Shown in pieces: positions 17,238-24,949 of a stretch of DNA of 42,422 bases. The DNA comes from Desulfobacterales bacterium. GTDB lineage: Bacteria > Desulfobacterota > Desulfobacteria > Desulfobacterales > JAHEIW01. The first letter of the stretch is position 1; the number at the start of each line of letters is the position of its first letter. The position numbers were made by a program, and so were the translations under genes. A model generated the notes under the pieces. It did no database searches. It saw only the letters and a list, made by a program, of their open reading frames with translations, and had not been told where the DNA came from. The stretch lies in contig CP070746.1 in assembly GCA_020348305.1 (NCBI GenBank), positions 3,522,897-3,565,318 of the forward strand, given 5' to 3'.

Positions 17238-17263
17238 GGAGTCCATGAAATTTCATGGACTCC
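17238..17263. other. 26-base perfect palindrome
   Basis: Each 13-base arm reads GGAGTCCATGAAA on its own strand, with no spacer. There is no T-run, so it is a poor intrinsic terminator. It may be a binding site in front of the corrinoid protein gene (start 17400) or a hairpin between two transcripts. Confidence 0.7.
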
Positions 17264-17399
17264 CAACTGCATTCACCTCAACTTCGCATCTTTTGAACTT
17301 TACACAGTTTCCGGGTTATGCAATAAGGCGGTAAGATAATCAATCAAATTCATCAGATGCAGCAACGACAATTATTAAAAACCAGAAAAGGAATAGGCT

Positions 17400-18026
17400 A
17401 TGAAAGAAGATCTCGCCCAGGCGCTTGTTGACTTTAACAAAAATGTGGTGCTGGGGGAAATTACCAGGCGCCTGAAAGACCGTCAAGAGCCTATTGAGCT
17501 TATCAGCGAGCTTCAGGACGGCATGGCACGCATCGGCCAAAAATTTGAAACCGGAGATTTTTTCCTCAGTGAGCTGTTGATGTCAGCCGATCTTTTTTCA
17601 AAGGCCATGCAGATCCTTGAGCCCAGGTTGCAGGACACAGCCATGGACACCATCGGTACGATCGTTGTCGGTACGCCCAAGGGCGATATCCACGATATCG
17701 GTAAAAATATCTTTGTGACGGTGGCCAAAGGTGCAGGCTTTGAAATTCACGATCTGGGCGTTGATGTGCCGGTTCAAGACTTCGTTGAATCTGTTGAAGC
17801 AATAAAACCTCAAATTCTTGGATTTTCCGCGTTGCTCACCCCCTCATTTGAGCCGATGAAAGAGACGGTGGATTTGCTTATAAAAAAGGGGCTGAGGGAA
17901 GATTTAAAGATCATTGTCGGAGGGGGTGTCACCACCGGAACCGTAAAAAGGTATCTCGGCGCAGACGGCCAAACCACCGATGTCATGGATGGCATTAAGC
18001 AGTGCAAGAAACTTATAGGAATCTAA
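17400..18026 (+). CDS. corrinoid (B12-binding) methyltransferase protein
   Basis: The 208-residue protein has the MtbC/MttC/MtaC layout. A helical cap spans residues 1-85 (GMARIGQKFETGDFFLSELL). The B12 domain follows with GDIHDIGKNI (axial ligand His98 in D-x-H-x-x-G) and FSALLTPSFEPM and VGGGVTTG for the nucleotide tail. It carries the methyl-cobamide between methyltransferases in the cytoplasm. The UroD-type methyltransferase gene follows after about 95 bases, so the two probably form a methyl-transfer pair. The substrate-specific MT1 partner and the RamA activator are not in the window. Confidence 0.9.
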   Translation: MKEDLAQALVDFNKNVVLGEITRRLKDRQEPIELISELQDGMARIGQKFETGDFFLSELLMSADLFSKAMQILEPRLQDTAMDTIGTIVVGTPKGDIHDIGKNIFVTVAKGAGFEIHDLGVDVPVQDFVESVEAIKPQILGFSALLTPSFEPMKETVDLLIKKGLREDLKIIVGGGVTTGTVKRYLGADGQTTDVMDGIKQCKKLIGI

Positions 18027-18121
18027 TTTAATCACATGGAATGGTTTTAAAACTTCAGATACTGCCATTGAGCGTCAGGTGAAGTTTGAAAGCAATTCTA
18101 AAATTCGGAGGTCGAATAATT

Positions 18122-19267
18122 ATGCCACAAGAAACGATGACTCCCATGCAAAGAATCGAAGCGGCAGTTAAACTAGAGCCGGTGGACAGGATACCTTGTG
18201 CTCCGTTGATGGATATCTTTTTTCCGGCCAAATACAAAGGCTTTACGGTTGCCGAGGCCATGAGAGACTGGAAGAAAGGATTTTACTCGATCGCTGATGT
18301 GTTTGAGGAAGTCGGGGGCTGGGATGCAATGATCCTGCCGGGATACAGCATACCGGCAACCCCCCATGTGTATTCCTCCGGCGGTATTGCCCTTGGGAAA
18401 AACTTGTTCCCCGGTACGCATCTGGGGGAAAATGACTCGCCCCAATTCCTGGAGACGGAAATCATCACCCGCGATGATTATGACGATATCATCACCCTTG
18501 GATGGAAAGGATTTCGAGCCAAACACCAACAGCGTTACAACCCAGCTGGTGAAGAGCAGACCATTAAGTGGACCCAACGACAGATGGAGCGGTACAAGAC
18601 CGAATTAAAATTCTGGAGAGATAAAGGCATCCGGACGCTTTGCGGGGCGATTACGTCCTCACCGCTGATGATACTTTCCACCTCTCGCACCCTTCTTGAG
18701 GTCACCAAAGATATTTATGAAATTCCGGCTAAACTCGAAGCTGTCATGGATGCCATGGTTGATGATCTAATTTCGGATGTCGTCGAGGCAAGCCAACTCA
18801 GTGGTCAGTCGGGCGTTATGCTGATCATGGAACGCGGCGGCGGGTTTTACTATCCGTTGAACATCTATGAACGGTTCGAATATCCCTATATGAAAAAGAT
18901 GGTAGAGGCATTTGCTGCGGAAGGAATACTTACGGTGATGCATCTGGATCAGAATTACACCTTAAACCTCCCGTATTTTAAGGATCTGCCCTCTAAAATG
19001 GTGATTGCGGAGCTAGACAGCATGACCGACATTTTTAAGGCCAAAGAAATTCTCAAAGGACATATGTGCATTGCCGGTGATGTCCCGGCAGCCATGTCTT
19101 CATTAGGCACTCCTGAAGAAATGGAAGAATATTGCCGAAAACTCATTGATATCGTTGGAAAAGATAGCGGGTTCATTTTGAGCACCGGCTGCACCTGTCC
19201 GATCGATTGCAAAATGGAAAATTTTAAAGCCATGGTGAATACAACCAAAAACCACTATCCACATTAA
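18122..19267 (+). CDS. UroD-family methyltransferase paired with the corrinoid protein
   Basis: The start is placed at ATG 18122 because CGGAGGTCG lies at the right distance; the upstream ATG at 18086 would have no ribosome site. The 381-residue protein opens MTPMQRIEAAVKLEPVDRIP like other UroD-superfamily methyltransferases. At the usual zinc position near residue 273 it has VMHLDQNYT, that is His-x-Asp instead of His-x-Cys, and a GCTCPIDC cluster near the C-terminus could supply Cys ligands. It likely moves a methyl group to or from the corrinoid protein encoded just upstream; the substrate is unknown. Confidence 0.85.
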   Translation: MPQETMTPMQRIEAAVKLEPVDRIPCAPLMDIFFPAKYKGFTVAEAMRDWKKGFYSIADVFEEVGGWDAMILPGYSIPATPHVYSSGGIALGKNLFPGTHLGENDSPQFLETEIITRDDYDDIITLGWKGFRAKHQQRYNPAGEEQTIKWTQRQMERYKTELKFWRDKGIRTLCGAITSSPLMILSTSRTLLEVTKDIYEIPAKLEAVMDAMVDDLISDVVEASQLSGQSGVMLIMERGGGFYYPLNIYERFEYPYMKKMVEAFAAEGILTVMHLDQNYTLNLPYFKDLPSKMVIAELDSMTDIFKAKEILKGHMCIAGDVPAAMSSLGTPEEMEEYCRKLIDIVGKDSGFILSTGCTCPIDCKMENFKAMVNTTKNHYPH

Positions 19268-19273
19268 ATACTT

Positions 19274-19330
19274 AAATTAGCAAATTTGAAAGGCGAACCG
19301 AATGTTTTGGTGGATCAAGAAGCTGAATAA
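19274..19330 (+). pseudogene. second ComM/YifB C-terminal scrap
   Basis: The frame KLANLKGEPNVLVDQEAE and TAA repeats, at protein and DNA level, part of the relic at 4217-4468 (ADLEGEPNILVDHVSEA). About 25 of 29 bases agree between 19290-19318 and 4386-4414. Only some 18 codons remain, directly behind the methyltransferase gene. Confidence 0.55.
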
Positions 19331-19358
19331 AAAAGGCAGAGTTGAATAACCCTGCCTT
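19328..19358 (-). terminator. intrinsic terminator of the HU gene
   Basis: On the minus strand AAGGCAG, a 12-base loop and CTGCCTT are followed by a T-run. It lies about 30 bases past the HU stop codon. Confidence 0.8.
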
Positions 19359-19386
19359 CGATGTTGTTTCCCAAATGAATTTGTAT

Positions 19387-19656
19387 TTATTTTACTGCAT
19401 CTTTCAATGCTTTACCGGCAACGAACTTGGGAACCATTCTTGCTTCTATATAGATTTCCGCTCCTGTCTGTGGATTTCTGCCTTTTCTGGCTTGTCTTTG
19501 GGTCACCTTAAAGCTCCCAAAACCTGAAATTTGAACAGTGTCTCTTTTTTTTAGGGCACCAAGAATATTTGAAAAAATACAATCCACAGCTTTCTGAGCT
19601 TCTTTTTTGGTAGAAACTACCTTGGCGACCTCATTGATTAAATCACCTTTATTCAT
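19387..19656 (-). CDS. hup: HU-family DNA-binding protein
   Basis: From ATG 19656 the product has 89 residues and is a typical [15 protein letters not shown] at the start, [20 protein letters not shown] for the arm, NPQTGAEI with the DNA-intercalating Pro region, and [14 protein letters not shown] at the end. The ATG at 19662, two codons upstream, is less likely because AAGGAGG would then be only about 4 bases away; it is 9 to 10 from 19656. HU bends DNA and organises the nucleoid, and helps in NtrC/sigma-54 loop formation in some bacteria. The gene is monocistronic, with its own promoter and terminator. Confidence 0.95.
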   Translation of the reverse strand: MNKGDLINEVAKVVSTKKEAQKAVDCIFSNILGALKKRDTVQISGFGSFKVTQRQARKGRNPQTGAEIYIEARMVPKFVAGKALKDAVK

Positions 19657-19719
19657 TTTCATTTTCCTCCTTTTTAATATTTAAATACGCTTTCTCAACA
19701 TTCAAAAGTGGTCATGACT

Positions 19720-19746
19720 AATATATCTAATCAAAAGACGAGTCAA
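19720..19746 (-). promoter_or_regulatory. promoter candidate of the HU gene
   Basis: On the minus strand TTGACT is followed after 15 bases by TATATT, about 65 bases upstream of the HU start. The spacer is slightly short. Confidence 0.4.
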
Positions 19747-19916
19747 GCATAAATTGTTTCGCTGGAAATTCTGCTGAAAAAGAGATATCAATCCGAAAGT
19801 GATGATTGACAAATTAACCAGATTTCTAAAATGTGATGAAAATTTAAAATTATCTGAAACACGCACCGCTGCAGAATCTTAAATCTTAAACAAATTTGAT
19901 TATCCGGAGGTGATAT

Positions 19917-20233
19917 ATGAGCGATATATTTAAAGATTCATTAAACACCAGAATCCAATGGACACATCAAAGCATTATTTCGAGCACGGAGGTATTAACC
20001 GAGGAGCAGTTCGCACAGCAGCCCAGTTCAACATCCCCGCCAATCGGATGGCAGGTGTGGCATTTTTCCAGATAAAAACATCTCCTAAAGGCAAACCGTT
20101 GATCATAGGACAAAGACAGGCCACCGTCTTCGATGATCTTCTTTTTCATGCCACCCACGCAGGACGCCATCTTGGCATGATCGAAGCCCTCCGAGGTACT
20201 CTATTTTCAATAGCCGGTACAGCATCCGTCTAA
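19917..20233 (+). pseudogene. DinB-superfamily protein, ends kept, middle deleted
   Basis: The ATG at 19917, behind GGAGGTGAT, opens SLNTRIQWTHQSIISSTEVL and PIGWQVWHFSR, the first helices of a DinB-type four-helix protein including the first metal His. The frame stops right after. In another frame, to 20233, the sequence reads FDDLLFHATHAGRHLGMIEA and LRGTLFSIAGTASV, the C-terminal helix with the last His ligands. Some 60 to 80 central codons and the reading frame are lost. A weak promoter-like TTGACA/TAAAAT with a 15-base spacer lies at 19806-19832. Confidence 0.8.
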
Positions 20234-20252
20234 ACATTCAATGGGAGCTGCT

Positions 20253-20336
20253 ATGACTCTCTCCAATATTGTCATTTTGTTGACTATTATAACCAGTTTT
20301 ATTACCTTAATTGAGCGATACTCAGTTAAAAAGTAA
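20253..20336 (+). CDS. 27-residue single-helix membrane peptide (tentative)
   Basis: GGGAG lies about 7 bases before an ATG that opens MTLSNIVILLTIITSFITL, a clean membrane helix, followed by a basic end (ERYSVKK). It sits between the DinB relic and the Fe-S protein gene. It may be a real small protein or chance; nothing else supports it. Confidence 0.3.
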   Translation: MTLSNIVILLTIITSFITLIERYSVKK

Positions 20337-20391
20337 AGGATATTGGAATCCATTTAAATCGCCTACGACTTTAACGGGGTATGTATTAAAT

Positions 20392-21183
20392 ATGAATAAT
20401 ATCAATATTGAAAAATTAAGAAAGTTTGCCGAAAAATTTGTAGAAGTTGAACCTGATCGATTGGGCACAGAAGGCTGGTGGTTGACGCCGCTGTTGGCAG
20501 CAGCTCCGGTTGATCAAAGATTTGAGCAATTACCGCGGATTGCAGCCAATGATCATCTCCATCCGAACGATTTGCTGTCAACCGCAAAATCAGTAATTGT
20601 GTTTTTCATTCCGTTTAAAAAGGATTTGGTCAAAGAAAACAAGGACGGGGATCGACCGTGTCGCAACTGGGGGGTGGCCTATGTGCAGACCAATGACCTC
20701 ATCGGCCGCCTGAGTCAGGCATTAAGCGACCTTTTGGCTGAGCATGGGTTCAAGTCCGAATTAACCCCGGCTACCAACAACTTCGATGAAGCCAAGTTAA
20801 TGGCCCGCTGGTCTCACAAGCATCTTGGCTACTTGGTCAACTTGGGCCGGTTCGGTGTTCACAACATGCTTATCACCACGGCGGGCTGTGCCGGTCGCTT
20901 GGGAAGCCTGGTAACTGAAGCGCAAATCGGAGAACATCCTTTAATCAACTCCGATGAAGCGTGTCTAATCAAAGTCGGCGAAGATTGCGGTAAATGTATG
21001 AAGGCTTGCCCGGTGGAAGCGCTCAGCGAAAATGACTTTGAGCGCCGAGAGTGCTGGAATCGCCTCAATGAAAACCGCGATACCCTTGATTACTTATCTG
21101 ATCTTCCTGAATCGACCCACGTCTGCGGTAAATGCGCTGCGATTATGCCGTGTAGTTTCTTGAATCCAGTGGCTTCATTATAA
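20392..21183 (+). CDS. QueG-related double [4Fe-4S] cluster protein
   Basis: From ATG 20392 the protein has 263 residues. The N-terminal domain contains AKSVIVFFIPF and GYLVNLGRFGVHNMLITTAG, as in epoxyqueuosine reductase-like proteins. The C-terminal part has CGKCMKACPVEAL (first cluster) and VCGKCAAIMPCSFLNP (second cluster). QueG itself is longer and carries HEAT repeats, so this is a shorter relative and probably a cobamide-linked or general reductase; the substrate is unknown. A TTG at 20311 would extend the protein by 27 residues but overlaps the small membrane ORF and has no ribosome site. Confidence 0.8.
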   Translation: MNNINIEKLRKFAEKFVEVEPDRLGTEGWWLTPLLAAAPVDQRFEQLPRIAANDHLHPNDLLSTAKSVIVFFIPFKKDLVKENKDGDRPCRNWGVAYVQTNDLIGRLSQALSDLLAEHGFKSELTPATNNFDEAKLMARWSHKHLGYLVNLGRFGVHNMLITTAGCAGRLGSLVTEAQIGEHPLINSDEACLIKVGEDCGKCMKACPVEALSENDFERRECWNRLNENRDTLDYLSDLPESTHVCGKCAAIMPCSFLNPVASL

Positions 21184-21239
21184 CCTCATTTGAGCCAAAC
21201 TCAACTGAGATCGTTACGTCTCAAACGAAACAAAAGATC

Positions 21240-21581
21240 ATGGAAATGTATAAGAGAATGAGGGTGTTAACTAAATTTCTCACGGTTATGTCGCTTTTGG
21301 TATTCATACCCTGCATAGCTTCAGATGCCCTATCCGGCGAAGTCAAGCAAGGCGATCCGGTAACCATCGTTACGCCAGGAACTGAGGCCAGGCTCTGTCC
21401 ACATCCGATGTGCGGACCCGGCCAACATATTACACGTATACCTGAAGGAACCGTTTTAGAAATTAAATCCATCAAGGAAGTTAAGATTGGTACAATCGTA
21501 GTGAAGTGGTTCGAGGTGACTTACGAGGGAAGCAGAGGATGGATTAGCATATTTGATACCAACAAAGCCAAAAATGATTAA
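21240..21581 (+). CDS. exported SH3-like domain protein
   Basis: The 113-residue product has a signal peptide (VLTKFLTVMSLLVFIPCIASDA) and one SH3-type beta-barrel: VTIVTPGTEARLCPHP at the start, IPEGTVLEIKSI, and WFEVTYEGSRGWIS at the end, where GWIS is the typical last strand of bacterial SH3 domains. A Cys pair (LCPHPMC) could form a disulfide in the periplasm. Its gene overlaps the next by 8 bases, so the two proteins are probably made together. Confidence 0.75.
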   Translation: MEMYKRMRVLTKFLTVMSLLVFIPCIASDALSGEVKQGDPVTIVTPGTEARLCPHPMCGPGQHITRIPEGTVLEIKSIKEVKIGTIVVKWFEVTYEGSRGWISIFDTNKAKND

Positions 21582-21855
21582 GCCGTCAAAACATATCTTG
21601 CTTATTCTTCTATTAATTCTTTACGCCGATCCCCTTTATGCACAAGATTTCGTACCACCGGGGGATCCAATCATTATCCAGATCATCGAGCTTGAATACG
21701 CTGATGCAGAGGAGCTGGCCAAAACTTTGGAGCCCTTTTTGTCACCGCAGGGTCGTATCACGGCCTATGGCCCGTCCAACAGCCTGATTATCAAAGATAG
21801 AAAATCAATTGTAAAAGCCCTTGTTAAGGTTATAAAGGGACCATTAAAACCATAA
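21574..21855 (+). CDS. exported secretin N-domain-like small protein
   Basis: The start is placed at ATG 21574, overlapping the previous stop (ATGATTAA). The 93-residue product has a signal peptide (HILLILLLILYADPLYAQ) and one domain with IIQIIELEYADAEELAKTLEPF and SNSLIIKDRKSIVKAL. This is the 'L.YADA.ELA..L...L.....I..D...N.LII.D' pattern of NolW/secretin N-domains, here without a secretin pore. Such free domains can bind secretion machinery or other periplasmic partners. The role is inferred only. Confidence 0.75.
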   Translation: MIKPSKHILLILLLILYADPLYAQDFVPPGDPIIIQIIELEYADAEELAKTLEPFLSPQGRITAYGPSNSLIIKDRKSIVKALVKVIKGPLKP

Positions 21856-21963
21856 ATAAAATTAAGACGCGAAATCCCGCCTTTTAAGCGGGGCAACACA
21901 GTTATATGACATTAGAGGGGGGTTTGAAATTACTTCCGGAAAAATACAAGGAGGCATGCAGGT

Positions 21964-23277
21964 ATGAATATCAAACCGGTTATCATACTCAGTCGCGGTG
22001 CCGGCGTATTTGTGGACCATAACGGTCGCATGGAGCTCGTTTTAGACAAGAACCAGAGTCGAGATCGCATCAGTACGCTGTTGGAAGAATTAAAAAAAGA
22101 AATAGGCGCAGAGACAACAATTTTAGAAAAGCTTCTCGTCGGCAGTTCTAAGGATTATCAGTCTCTTTTTGAAGAAAAAAACACCATCGATGTTATTCTT
22201 CTTTACGTCTTAGGTGTTACCCCTATTGAGGAATTACTCCGCTGGCAAGGACCCATCATTGCTTTCAGCGGTCAATATACCCCGGCGATGGCATTATACG
22301 CGGTTGGCGAAGAGCGCCATCAACACCGCAACCTGTTTGTTGCCCTAGACTATGAAGATATCTTAAATACGTTAAAGGTTTTGAAAGTAAAACAACTTCT
22401 AGCCCAAACGCGGATTGTTCTTTTCGGTTCACCGCCGACGTGGCATCTGCGCTGGTATGGTTTTCCGGATCTGGAGGCCATCCGGCGCAAAACCGGGCTG
22501 CAATTCATACCAGTAGAACTCCGGGAGTTAATTGATGTGGTCCAAAAAATAGATGCGGTCGAAGCATCTTCTCTGGCAGATACATGGATGAATGACGCCC
22601 GTCAGGTCGTCGAACCCTCCTCTAAGCATTTGCAGCAATCGGCGGCTGCCTATCTGGCCATGGCACAAATTCTGAAGCGTAAAGGTGCCCAGGCTATGGC
22701 TATAAACTGCCTGGAAATTACCCAGTCACAAAAATTTTCAGGCCAGATCATCAATCCCTGTATGGGCATGTCATTTCTGCGAGATGAGGGTATCCCCAGT
22801 GGGTGCGAAATGGACATTGCAGGGCTTTTGACTATGATATTGCTGAGTAATCTGAGCCACAGGCCGGCGTTTCTCGGCAACATCGTGCACGCCGATCCAG
22901 AGAACAATGTCATCAGGCTATCCCATTGTATCCTGCCCACACGCATGTCCGGTTTCGATAAAGACCCCCTGCCGTATACGCTCCGAGATTACCATGGATT
23001 AACAGGTGTTACATCATTTACCGAAATTCCGACCGGCGTTGAGGTAACATTGGCCAGGGCCCAACGGAATTTGGAGCGCATAGTGGCGCTTTGCGGTAAG
23101 GTAGTGGCTTGTGAAGATACCACCTTTTGCCGAAACACCGTAACAATTCAAATCCAGAACACACGAAAATTTATCCAACAGGTCGAAGGAAATCACCACG
23201 TAATGGTATTGGGAAACCATCTTACCGATTTAGAAGCGTTGAGCTGTGTATTGGATTGCAGCTTCCATTCACTATGA
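21964..23277 (+). CDS. L-fucose/L-arabinose isomerase-like protein
   Basis: The 437-residue protein looks like the FucI/AraA isomerase fold. The N-terminal part has a strand IDVILLYVLGVTPIEELL and the middle RIVLFGSPPTWHLRW. The C-terminal half has a metal-site region with CLEI, SFLRDEGIPSGCEMDI, PAFLGNIVHAD and LSHCILPTRM, where Glu, Asp and His would bind the metal. It would interconvert an aldose and a ketose, or be a non-catalytic relative. AAGGAGG lies about 10 bases before the ATG. No kinase, aldolase or transporter gene is adjacent. Confidence 0.8.
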   Translation: MNIKPVIILSRGAGVFVDHNGRMELVLDKNQSRDRISTLLEELKKEIGAETTILEKLLVGSSKDYQSLFEEKNTIDVILLYVLGVTPIEELLRWQGPIIAFSGQYTPAMALYAVGEERHQHRNLFVALDYEDILNTLKVLKVKQLLAQTRIVLFGSPPTWHLRWYGFPDLEAIRRKTGLQFIPVELRELIDVVQKIDAVEASSLADTWMNDARQVVEPSSKHLQQSAAAYLAMAQILKRKGAQAMAINCLEITQSQKFSGQIINPCMGMSFLRDEGIPSGCEMDIAGLLTMILLSNLSHRPAFLGNIVHADPENNVIRLSHCILPTRMSGFDKDPLPYTLRDYHGLTGVTSFTEIPTGVEVTLARAQRNLERIVALCGKVVACEDTTFCRNTVTIQIQNTRKFIQQVEGNHHVMVLGNHLTDLEALSCVLDCSFHSL

Positions 23278-23480
23278 GAAGCTTGAAAAAGCATAGTATA
23301 TTCCACCTTCTCTGTTCGATTCCGGACAACCATTGTATTAAAAACGAACAGTAAAAATAGTGCCTTAAGTACCTAAAGCGATTTAAATGACGTAAGTTTT
23401 CATCTGTATTATTTATTTTTTCTTTAATTTTAGACACTTTTGGCATTCTTAATTTTAGGCATTTTATTATCACAGATACC

Positions 23481-23496
23481 TGGCACACCCCTTGCT
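23481..23496 (+). promoter_or_regulatory. sigma-54 (-24/-12) promoter
   Basis: TGGCACACCCCTTGCT has the invariant GG and GC separated by exactly 10 bases and agrees with the TGGCAC-N5-TTGC consensus. It lies 79 bases before the lipoprotein start. Upstream, the direct repeat CTTAATTTTAG at about 23410-23460 may be a bending-protein site. No other gene start is in reach. Confidence 0.9.
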
Positions 23497-23574
23497 CTAA
23501 CGTCTACAGAAGACAGTCCAATTGAAAACAACTCTCAGCTGTTTTAGGTTTTTAAGGCAAGGGAAGGTGCACCA

Positions 23575-24000
23575 ATGGGATTTAGAAGAGGCAAGTTATT
23601 TTTACTTCTTTTCATGCTTAACATGCTTCTTGTTGCATGCAGCACTCCAGCGGAGCTTGAAGGGACATGGATAGGTTACCAGATAGGTGACCCTCATCTG
23701 GATTGGATTTTAACCATTCAACACAATCAATTTAACATGATCTGCGAAGACTTAAGCATGTGGTACAGTGGCCATCTTAAGCTGAACAATAATTGCGAGC
23801 GAAATAAAATAAATCTTGAGATTAAAAATACTGCGGTAGCTGCATATAATGGAAAAACGTTATTCGGAATCTATAAAGTAGAAGAAGACACCTTAATTCT
23901 TGTGGCAAACGAAGCCGGCAAAGACGCAAGACCTTTATCGTTTGATGATGAGACTGCAGAAATCGTTACGTTTGTTCTTGAGAAAAGTAAAGGGGATTAA
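23575..24000 (+). CDS. sigma-54-controlled lipoprotein of unknown function
   Basis: The 141-residue product has a signal peptide with the lipobox LLVAC (Cys22), followed by a compact beta-rich domain beginning LEGTWIGYQIGDPHLDW and ending FGIYKVEEDTLILVANE. This 'L.GTW.......G' pattern recalls lipocalin-like proteins that bind small molecules in the envelope. The sigma-54 promoter at 23481 is the clearest clue: expression depends on an NtrC-type activator, most likely the one encoded at 28449-29825. Its function is not known. Confidence 0.82.
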   Translation: MGFRRGKLFLLLFMLNMLLVACSTPAELEGTWIGYQIGDPHLDWILTIQHNQFNMICEDLSMWYSGHLKLNNNCERNKINLEIKNTAVAAYNGKTLFGIYKVEEDTLILVANEAGKDARPLSFDDETAEIVTFVLEKSKGD

Positions 24001-24151
24001 GCTTCATAAAACTTGAGTTCATCGCGTCAGCTATTGCACTAAAGGTCGATTAGGGGCTGAATGTTGCAGGTTTTTGGTCTCTGGTTACAAGACGCATAAG
24101 GCTTAGGCTTAAGGTTCAAGGTAAAAAAGCTTACCTTTTGTATAACACGCC

Positions 24152-24727
24152 TTAGTCTATCTTAAACAGGGCAGTATGGCTGAAGCGAATAGGTGGCTGC
24201 CCGCATAACTGCAGACCGACATACTGGGCTATGGCCAGAGTTTTTTCAAAATCTTCAGCGGATACATGCATTTTGGGCTCGGCGGTTAGGATCTTCCCAC
24301 CGCCATTTAAATTTGACTGCAGCTGACTGAAAAAATCCGTTTGATCCTTGACCTCGTGGACCATCCAGAAAATTAAGATAAAATCGACTTTCTCGTCTAA
24401 ACCTATTTTATCAGGCTCGCAGCGATGGGCGAATATTCTATCTGATACTCCTGCGCGTTTTGCACGCTTTAGCATGATAGTGAGCATTTCTTGTTGTAAA
24501 TCGACTGAAAAAACCTTGCCTTTTGAACCGATCATTTTGGCCATGCCGACCGAAAAGAATCCCATACCGCAACCTATATCCATAACCTTCATACCTTCTT
24601 TGATGTAAGGGCCGAGCATTTTTTGTGGTCTGTGAAAAAGCTTGCGAAGGGGATTATCAAATGTATAGGCCAGCCACCAGGGGCAGACATGACTATTTCT
24701 CGAACGGGAACTATTCCGTGATTGCAT
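24152..24727 (-). CDS. class I SAM-dependent methyltransferase
   Basis: The 191-residue protein carries the Rossmann methyltransferase motifs. Motif I is KVMDIGCGMGFFSVGM near residue 47, followed by VFSVDLQQEM (acidic residue at the end of strand 2), FILIFWMVHEV and GGGKILTAEPK. GGAGGT precedes the ATG. It may methylate a small molecule or toxic compound; no substrate can be assigned. It shares an operator palindrome with the MarR-type gene just upstream (24812-24836 lies 85 bases before this start), so it is probably the regulated output of that repressor. Confidence 0.85.
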   Translation of the reverse strand: MQSRNSSRSRNSHVCPWWLAYTFDNPLRKLFHRPQKMLGPYIKEGMKVMDIGCGMGFFSVGMAKMIGSKGKVFSVDLQQEMLTIMLKRAKRAGVSDRIFAHRCEPDKIGLDEKVDFILIFWMVHEVKDQTDFFSQLQSNLNGGGKILTAEPKMHVSAEDFEKTLAIAQYVGLQLCGQPPIRFSHTALFKID

Positions 24728-24811
24728 GTTTTAAACCTCCAATTTGCCTTCTTAATTTATATTTCCAACGTTTGCCTTATTTTCGAATATCGCAACTTTA
24801 CCATAAAACCA

Positions 24812-24836
24812 CGATAGTTTAGTACCTAAACTATCG
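24812..24836. promoter_or_regulatory. MarR-type operator in front of the methyltransferase gene
   Basis: Two perfect 11-base arms (CGATAGTTTAG and its complement) flank the spacer TAC. The inner 9-base arms are identical to those of the palindrome over the marR promoter (25429-25451). CGCAAC at 24791-24796 and GTTGCG at 24838-24843 form an additional outer pair. Confidence 0.85.
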
Positions 24837-24949
24837 AGTTGCGCCTTTTCACATTGTTACAGTACAATTCCAACGACCCGGTACCCAATACAAAGACGGC
24901 TTTTGCTCATTTTTTTGCGCCCATTTGCAAAGTGCTTTTTAGGGTCGCT

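Noticed and set aside
17238..17263. Palindrome as an intrinsic terminator
   Set aside because: No T-run follows on either strand, so kept only as a possible binding site.
21876..21892. Small CCCGC/GCGGG hairpin after the secretin-like gene
   Set aside because: Five-base stem without T-run; too weak to call a terminator.
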